Assembly: GCA_012976225.1 (NCBI GenBank)
Contig: JAAVVG010000024.1
Location: forward strand, 284,845 to 348,844
Length of the DNA: 64,000 bases
Source of the DNA: Golubevia sp. BC0850
Lineage: Eukaryota; Basidiomycota; Exobasidiomycetes; Golubeviales; Golubeviaceae
Reading direction: 5' to 3'
Shown: positions 56,883 to 64,000 of the stretch, piece by piece
How the letters are laid out: each line of letters opens with the position of its first letter
Numbering within the stretch: the first letter of the stretch is position 1
Program-made: the position numbers and the translations under genes
The notes under the pieces: generated by a model
What the model was told of the DNA's origin: nothing
Database searches by the model: none
What the model saw: only the letters and a program-made list of their open reading frames with translations

Positions 56883-58963
56883 ATGAGCAATGGAATCAAA
56901 GCAGTCATTTTCGACATGGGGGGAGTCGTAATCGGTTCTCCTTTGGCAGGAATTCGACGGTGAGCTCAGAAATGCTATCTTCTAACTTTCCCATACGGCC
57001 TATCACTCATCAATCTGGTCTTATTTCTCCTACTTTATCCTACAAGATACGAATCAGTCAACTCGCTTCCACATGATTATATCAACGTCGCAATCACTGC
57101 TAGTGGCCGAGAAGGAGCTTTTCAGAAATTCGAGCGTAATGAGCTTCAACTATTCGACTTCTATCACTTGTTCGGGGAAGAGCTTAGTAGGACTGATCAG
57201 TTGAACGAATGGTATACTGCTTGGTGTAAAGGTAGAGGCATTCGTGAGTGGCTTGAGCTCATCATCATCAGCTCGGAAAGGGTAGGACCGCGGGAGGACT
57301 GCTGGAGAGGAATTGAGCTTCAGAGCAAATGGAAGCGAGAGACTACCCAGGATAGAGCAATAAGGAGCTCAGGGTAATGCAAAAGATGCTACTCAGGGTA
57401 GAGGAAGCAAGAGGGTAGAGAGTAGTTGAATCAAGGTGGTCGAGGAGCTCCTTCAGCTTATACCTCCGGACTTCAGAGGCAAAAAGTCGCTCAACCAAGC
57501 TCCAGAGGCAGAGGTCCTGTTTCCCTGAGTGACGAAGGCTTACTAGAAGATTCATCTATCAAACCTTCAGAGGGAAAAGGATGTACCGTTGAGCATAGGA
57601 GCTCAGGGAAGGCCGACGGACAAGGTCCAAAGCGATCAGCAATCTCTGACTGAAGAATTCTCCCCTTCTTGTTCCTATCTTATCTCCACCCTGAATCTAA
57701 AGAGGTCCCAAAACTCCCTCACAACTTCAAAGTCGATGGAAGAGAGGTTAGTATTTGATCTCCATCGTTTGACAGGCGAGCTCCAACTGATCTCTTATCT
57801 CAACCCTCCTCCCCTCACATTTCATCGACTCGATAGCTCTTCGGTCAGATGATGTCAGAAACAAGTAAGGTGGACCAAGCGATGATATCTGCGATTCGTA
57901 AGATGAAAGGTGAGCCCATCATCTTTTCTTCAATCTGTCTCCCTTCACCCTTCTCAAATCGCTTCTCTTCCTCCAAAACATTTCCTTTGATGATCTTATC
58001 TTTTCTGATTTTCCTTGATTCCCCTCTCGATCTGGCTCTCTCTCAGCCAACTCCTCCCTCAAAATCGCAGCTCTGACAAACAACTTCAAGACTCCAGATG
58101 CAAGCACTCCAATCCCTGCCTCTGCAAAGACAACACTGAAGGACGAACTTCAATTCTTGGCCATGGGTTCAGGATATGAGAACCTTAAAGCCGAATTCGA
58201 TTTGTTCATGGAGAGTTCGGTAGTAGGGATGAGGTGAGTTTCAGGATCTGTGTTTTCCCGAATATTGAAAGTGCTGCTCCTTTCCATAAAGAAGATCTTC
58301 GCATCTGTGGCAGCTTTTCTAAAGTCAAAAGGACTCTCACTAAGAGCAAATTGATCTCATTCGGATATGTGGGGAGTGTCTTGCTTCAAGCTTTATTAAC
58401 GCCAACTTCCTTATCTGCCCTTTCCTTGATCTCCTCTAGAAAACCAGACCCTAAAATCTATCAATATGCCCTTGATCAACTAGGAGTGAAAGGAGAGGAG
58501 GCCGTCTTCTTAGACGATATCGGAATGTGAGTTCTCTTTTGCCCCTTCTGAAGATCTCCCACGGTTCAAGTCTCTCTGTCTTTTTCAAGGCCCCTGCTGA
58601 ATCTCGAAAGCTGATCATCTCCTCCCTACCTTCTCCCGACTTCTCCGGTGGCCTATAGAAACTTGAAATCAGCTGGAAAGTTAGGAATTAAAACCATTCG
58701 TGAGTCCCCCCCCCCCTTCCTCTTCTCTGGTCTGCTCAGAGTTTCCCTCACTCTTTCAATCGGGTCCGCTGTGTTATGAGGACCCCATCTTCTTACTATA
58801 TCTCTCTGTTTCCGCACATTCTCTCACGTCCCCAGGAGTCTCCTTGGATTCTTCTCTGTCGGCTATTCAAGAACTAGAGAAAGCGGTGGGAATGAAATTA
58901 CTAGATCCAGAACATGTCAAGAAGGAAGAAGCTAGGTTGGGGAAGGCCAAATCTAAGCTTTGA
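56883..58963 (+). CDS. HAD-superfamily hydrolase with peroxisomal SKL end
   Basis: Eight exons (56883-56959, 57047-57243, 57703-57746, 57837-57909, 58047-58233, 58440-58526, 58659-58699, 58836-58963) sum to 277 residues. Motif I is VIFDMGGVV with the nucleophile Asp but Gly at the usual second Asp, as in several HAD-IA enzymes. Motif II is AALTNN. Motif III has KPDPKIYQYALDQLG followed by the acidic pair in VFLDDIG. This resembles the hydrolase-like part of ACAD10/epoxide-hydrolase N-domains. The C-terminus KSKL is a canonical PTS1, so peroxisomal location is likely. Substrate is unknown. The third intron interval (57244-57702, 459 bases) is unusually long, and the intron after exon 7 begins with a run of about 11 C. 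Confidence 0.85.
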
Positions 58964-59224
58964 GAAACGGCAGTAACAGGGAAAGCTGAAGGCGGTAAAG
59001 GGCTTAGATAGAATTTATAGAAATCTTCTACGATTACTGTACAAAACCTGCTTGATCTGAATTTTATCTTTCAGCGACAAGCTGGAGCCTCTTGATCGCT
59101 CTGCTCAAGCAGACCTGCACTTCAAAGATACTAGGTTCCACATTAAATTAGAGTAAGCCATAATTTATACAGTTCAGGTGTTGGAGGAGATAAAACAGCC
59201 GAGACAGAAATAAAAGAAATCCTT

Positions 59225-60676
59225 TCATCGATCCCAGGCTCCCTGTAGACTCTGTTTCTTTTTCGAAGTCCCATCAATCCCATTACTACTTCCATGTCCA
59301 TTGGCTTTAGAATTCCTCTCGGCAGAAGACCAACTCCTAGTCATCTTATCTTCTTCCTCTCCAAATTCATCTTCATCTTCACTCCTTCCACCATTTTCAT
59401 CTATGAAAGGTCTTGATTCTAAATTCCTATCATTTCCGTCCCTATCTCGATCTCCATTATCGAAAATAGTAGAACTTCCTCTTCCCATCCCAAGTTCTTG
59501 ATCAACATCTTCATAATTTCGTAAAATGTCTTGAGTGGCTTTCCAAACGTAATAACTAGTAGCCATTCCTACCAAACTTCCAATCACAACATAAAGTCCA
59601 TTCACGAATTTTCCAGTTCCGTCCATCTCCTTTCTAGATTCCCTGTCCATTAATTCGAACATTCTTGCTCCTAGAAAGACGTGGATTAGAAGTTTTGGAG
59701 TGATCAAGGCTGTTGAGATTAGGAATTGGAAGTAGGTGACTGATTCCATTGAGGCGAAGAAAAGGTTGGAGTAGCAGAAGGGGAATGGACAGAATCTGCA
59801 GGGAAAAGTGAAGAGTCAGATAAACGAGATAGTGGGTCGTCGAAGACCAGAGGAAGCTTCCAGTTGGGTGTTCGACGGGAGAGCTTTCCACGCTTGTGCT
59901 AGTATGACGCTCCTCCGAAATCTCGACCGATCAGAATAGAATTTGACGTAGATTCAAATAAGGTATACAGAGAGGAGAGGTCACAATCCTTCGAGCAGCA
60001 TGCCAACCACACTGGAGCCACCTGCTCCTGTTCGCCCCTCCTGTCCCTCCTTTTTGAAGCCTAGATACAATACAAACCAGCACAACCCATTTCAAAGCAA
60101 TGCTACTCACCGAATCAAGACGACCATGAACATACCTCTCTGCCTCACTGCCATTTCCATAGCTTTCCACCTCTTATCGTCTCTGACCCCTTTGATCATA
60201 TCCCAATCTTTCCATTTCCTCATCCAATGCCTTAGGACAAAGAAGGAGATAGTAGCCCCAGCTATACATCCAGCGCTAGCCAAAAGCCAACCTTCCCATA
60301 CGCTGTGCTTGCCAGCTCCGTATGCCAGCCCACAGATTCCTACAGCACTTCCATATCCAACAGTGGGCGGGAAAGATAAGATGATGATGATGATCAAGAT
60401 CAGAGGCTTTCCAAAGGAGAGTTCAGATAGAGCTACCGCTACTTTAGCGGTGTAGTTGAAGATGGTTTCCGGACCAATGATCATTGCTATTATGAGAAGT
60501 AGAGAATATAAACCACCAAGAGCTAGAGTCGCTTTCTTGGCTCTTGGACCCATTGAAGACCACCATGTCGAGATTGCGGTCAGATAATATCGAGTTAAGG
60601 CTGGATAGGCTGAAGCTTGCAAGTGATCTCGAATGGTGGGAGGATTCGAAATTCTATAGGTTGAGGTTGAAGCCAT
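59225..60676 (-). CDS. TVP38: Tvp38-type Golgi membrane protein (VTT domain)
   Basis: Two exons (60111-60676 and 59225-59795) give 378 residues. Helices: LALGGLYSLLLIIAMIIGP, LILIIIIILSFPPTVGYGSAVGICGLAYG, EGWLLASAGCIAGATISFFVLR, then FPFCYSNLFFASMESVTYFQFLISTALITPKLLIHVFLGAR and LYVVIGSLVGMATSYYVWKA. The FPP-GYGS and RFCPFPFCYSNLFFAS patterns are those of fungal Tvp38, a Golgi vesicle protein of the SNARE-associated family. The C-terminal tail is acidic and Ser/Asn/Gly-rich. The intron (59796-60110) is 315 bases. Confidence 0.92.
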
Positions 60677-60915
60677 CGCTAATTCTGTTGAGGCTTCTTC
60701 CTTTTGCTACCACCTTTTGATGTGTTCAATTGTATGACGTTGGAGGTGGCCGTTCAAGAAAGTATCAAAGAAGAAGTGGTTTAAGAAGAAGGATAGCACA
60801 TCCGATGGCCCGCTTTCTTCTCCCGCTTGTTTTCGCCACCACAAAATTGCAAAGACATTAAAAGTACATTAGAGATAGATGTTATACACAGACAGCCAAG
60901 AACCTTTTTCTACTT

Positions 60916-62804
60916 CTACTTCTCCGAACTCGTCGTCTCGTTGATGCCAGTTTCAGCTCTCACTGCCTGAAGCGTCGATGAAATCTTTGCAGCATTTTCA
61001 TCCCATTTCCTTTCCCAATCCAACTTCTTGCCCAGCCAAAGAGAAACGTAGGTCAAGATCAAAAGTACTGGAATCTCAATCAGAGGTCCAATTGTTGCTG
61101 CTAAAGCTTGGTCCGATTCGATACCCTGAGAATGAGAAGTGAAAGGGGCGAGAAGTCAGTTTTGGGGTCATCGAAATTGCTCTGTGAGGTTTCCAAATCC
61201 AATCAAAAGTACTCACGTAAACAGCAATAGCGACGGCAATAGCTAGCTCGAAGTTGTTCGATCCAGAAGTGAAAGATTGAACGACAGCCATCTTGTAACC
61301 CCAGGTCCTTCCCTTCTCACTCGTCCCTCTCAACTTTCTACTTTCTCTGCACGATAGGTAGTAGATTAAAAAAAAGGTTCCAGTCCACATGATAACGAAG
61401 TAGAGGATCAAGGGAACGAAGACTCTGAAGAAAGGTCCAAGGTTGTCTAGAATGTTTCGAGCTTGAAGGGCGAACAGAACGATGACTACGAAGAGAAGTC
61501 CGAGCTGCGTGATTGCAAAATGAAAATTTGAAAGTCAGTGGAATGACTCTATATGAGAAACTCGGAACGAGAGACTTACCAAAGCAAGAGGTCCAAAGAC
61601 GGGCATGAAAACGGTGTCGAATCTCTTTCTTCCAAGGATCCAGATGCCTCCAAATCGAGTGACAATTCCAGCTGCCAATGGGATCCCCAAATAGATGGCA
61701 ACCGCAATTGCAGTATCTGAATATTGAAGTGCTAGAGTGTCTCCATCCGAGATGACGTTGATAAACCAAATCGTGTAAGGTGCGAAGAGAACCATTTGAA
61801 GGACCGAGTTGAAAATCACTAAAATGGCACAGTAGTCTGAATCTCCTTGAGCCAAGGCTGACCAGATGTTGACCATAGCAATACATCTGAGCAGGAGAGA
61901 GGGGAGGTTAGCAATGGCCTAGAAAGATGCCTGCGTTCGGCAGCTCCGAGCCAGAAGAGTCTTCCTCGCGTCTCACCTGGCGATTCCGACTATGATGACT
62001 CCTGTTCGATAAGTTCCTAAATCGGGAAGGGTAGCCCAAGCCAGAGCTAACATGATGAAAGGTCCAATGATCCAATTCAAGACGAAGGACAGTCCAATCT
62101 GAATCCAAATGTGTTTCTTCCTGAACATTTCAGGCCATCGTTCATATTGCACCTTGGTTAAAATAGGCCACATCATAACGACTCTATTCGAAGAGGGAGC
62201 CGAAGTTTCAAAGTCAGAAATTGGCCAGCGCAGCGAGATGAAAAACTGGATGTGGTTAGAACTCACAATCCAACGACCAAAGGAACAGCTACCCCATGAA
62301 ATGTAGCAGTGTTGAAAGCTTCTTGAGTTCCATCTGCGAACTCTCCAATGCAGACACCTGTTGAGAAAGACGAGATGAGTCAGTGTTTTTGAAGGAGAGG
62401 ACGGAGATGTTTGGGATGTTACTCACCAACGATCATGGCGATGACTAGCCAAACTGTAAGGAATCGATCCAACTGTGAAAAGGAAAAGTGGTTAGAAAAG
62501 ATAGAGCAGAGTTGGAGTTGACTGGCTGACTCACGAAAGAGAGACTTCCAACCAGAGCTGCAAATGGAAAGAGATGGTTCAGCGAAAGAGGTCTTCAGTC
62601 TTCTGCAGCAAAGGATTCATCAAAGCGCTCACCTTTGACAGTTCCACCAGCACTATCCTTCTCTGCAGCTTCTCTGACCTTGTCAGAGCAAGCTGGTATC
62701 GTTTCTTCGTCTGCTTTCTGTTCCCGCATCTCGGAGGAGACTGTGGAATGATTGCTCTGCTCCGCCTGCATGGGTAGCTTCTTCTCTTGAGGCGAGTCGG
62801 TCAT
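60916..62804 (-). CDS. ACR3: Arsenite efflux transporter Acr3
   Basis: Multi-exon (about seven) gene for a ten-helix plasma-membrane carrier of the bile-acid/arsenite (BART) superfamily that exports arsenite. The N-terminus is hydrophilic with a Glu/Lys/Ser-rich stretch of about 60 residues. Family blocks: LSFLDRFLTVWLVIAMIVGV, VPLVVGLIVMMWPILTKVQYE, NWIIGPFIMLALAWATLPD, GVIIVGIARCIAMVNIWSAL with the conserved cysteine, NSVLQMVLFAPY, GIPLAAGIVTRFGG, and the late helix SGSNNFELAIAVAIAVYGI with the conserved glutamate. Ends TGINETTSSEK. I chose the ATG at 62804 (MTDSPQEKK); an in-frame ATG at 62915 exists. No arsenate reductase gene is visible beside it. Confidence 0.93.
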
Positions 62805-63234
62805 GTTGCTTTGGGTTGAAGGTTTATATGTCGGTGATGAGGGAGAGAAGATAGAAAGAGTTGGAGACTCGACCCGCTTTTGAACTCGATTCCAAAACCT
62901 GCATTTGAAATTCATTTTGAAATTGGAGGTCGCAGATTCTTGAAAGTCAAATCACTGGAAATCCTGGAATCTTGTTGTACACAGTTGAAGATTCGTACAG
63001 ATATGCATCAATTTCGAAAACAGATAGGTTTGGAAACCACGAGAAAAAGGAATTAAGGCGTTAAGGAGGAGAGATGGAAGCTTCGACCAACCGTTCTCTT
63101 CCTTGTCGGCATCTCCAATAGAAGTGATAGAGTGATGATGGCATGACATTTCAAATCTGAATCCGTAGAGCAACGTTCTGGTGTATGTGTACAAAGCAAA
63201 TGTAAGGCAAAGGAATGTTCTATCTGCCACCCCT
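62805..63234. other. Intergenic region between YME2 and ACR3
   Basis: About 430 bases: promoter of the ACR3 gene and 3' UTR of the YME2 gene, both on the minus strand. Low open frames only. Confidence 0.4.
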
Positions 63235-64000
63235 TCAATCGAACTTCTCCATCTCCTTCTCCAATCTTTCCTTTAGAACCTTCAACTTAATCTCCAGTCC
63301 TTCGATCTTACTCTGTTCTTCCTTCATCTTTCCATCTAAATATTTAGCTCTCTTCTTAATGCCCTCATTCCCTTTTGCCACACTTGAATCTGCCACCAAA
63401 CCAATATCTTTGAACTCTTCTTCAGCGACTCTGAGCTTGCCTTCGCTCTCTTTCAGAGCTACCTTGGCGTCGAGATAGTTATGAGTATCAGCGAACACTC
63501 GATCTTCGACTAGTCGTTCTAGAGCTTTCTGATAGACTGGACGACCTGCCTTGACCTTAGAGGCTCTACCAAAGACGTGATAGACTGAGATAATTTCAGA
63601 TTGTTCTAGAGCTTTGAGAGCGGTCTCGTCCCCAGCGAAAGCCGATCCGTGAAGCAGACCATAGTAGTTTGCTTCACCCTTGGAAGCTAGAAGAGAGACG
63701 ACAGACCACGCCTGAGCACGAGTCCAGGGCATCTTTTCCTCAAAAGCATTCTTTCGGACTTCAATTGTACATCGAGCGATGATTTCCTCTACTGCCGCTT
63801 CGACTGTTTGGCCAAGTGAGACCTTCTGCACGAGCTGTAGGTTGAGAAAATGGGGAGAGACGAAAGATCAGCTCAGGAAATCAAGTTACTTGCTCACACC
63901 TTCCCTCTCTTTTCACACTCACAGTCTCCAAATCAGTCAAACGACCTCCCAGCTTGTCCACCCACTTAGCAGTCTCCGAGTCGAGCATAGCAGCAGCTTG
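63235..64000 (-). CDS. YME2: Mitochondrial escape protein 2 (Yme2/Rna12), C-terminal part
   Basis: Runs off the right edge. Exons seen: from the edge down to 63923 (AAAMLDSETAKWVDKLGGRLTDLET) and 63235-63834 (LVQKVSLGQTVEAAVEEIIARC to the end). The blocks LGGRLTDLETLVQKV and RPVYQKALERLVEDRVFADTH, plus the C-terminal coiled coil (EEQSKIEGLEIKLKVLKERLEKEMEKFD), match fungal Yme2, an inner-membrane protein affecting mitochondrial DNA nucleoids and escape. The RNA-recognition and AAA-like parts expected upstream lie outside the window. Confidence 0.8.

Overview
The window looks like nuclear DNA of a basidiomycete fungus, most likely an intron-rich, moderately AT-biased one. I could not settle the subphylum from sequence alone. 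The evidence is many short GT-AG introns (mostly 50-110 bases with CTNAC-like branch sites), long Ser/Pro/Gln-rich tails on conserved domains, small head-to-head intergenic spacers, and a typical fungal gene set: Pcs60-type oxalyl-CoA synthetase, Rpn9, Rps0, Rps2, Tvp38, Acr3, Yme2 and deoxyhypusine synthase.

Layout, 1-16.8 kb. The left edge holds the 5' part of an indoleamine 2,3-dioxygenase gene on the minus strand. Next come a secreted beta-trefoil-like protein, a very large HEAT-repeat protein resembling PP4 regulatory subunit 1 (about 2,100 residues, half of it disordered), a seven-helix membrane protein with a Ser/Pro-rich tail, and a small probable GPI-anchored protein. All of these are on the minus strand.

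Layout, 16.9-26.6 kb. A Pcs60-type acyl-CoA synthetase with a peroxisomal AKL end lies on the plus strand. It is followed by a long SH3-domain protein and copy A of a small Tyr/Gly/Pro-rich protein gene.

Layout, 26.6-43.5 kb. Deoxyhypusine synthase (minus) is head to head with a UBA + BIRC6-type E2 protein (plus). Then come a membrane-anchored class 3 lipase, Rpn9 (minus), a small unknown gene, and a head-to-head pair of ribosomal protein genes, Rps0 (minus) and Rps2 (plus).

Layout, 43.8-64 kb. Copy B of the small Tyr/Gly/Pro-rich gene is inside an inverted 953-base duplicate of the 25.6-26.6 kb segment, with three differences seen. After it come a mitochondrial, mitofusin-complex-like protein (minus), a Pumilio protein (minus), a TMEM41-like VTT membrane protein (plus), a HAD hydrolase ending in SKL (plus), a Tvp38 VTT protein (minus), an Acr3 arsenite transporter (minus) and the C-terminal part of Yme2 (minus).

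The genes do not form one pathway; this is ordinary eukaryotic gene order. The most striking structural feature is the near-identical inverted duplication flanking about 17.2 kb of housekeeping genes. For most genes the exon maps were built by hand and checked by summing exon lengths to an intact reading frame. Where that failed, the entry says so.
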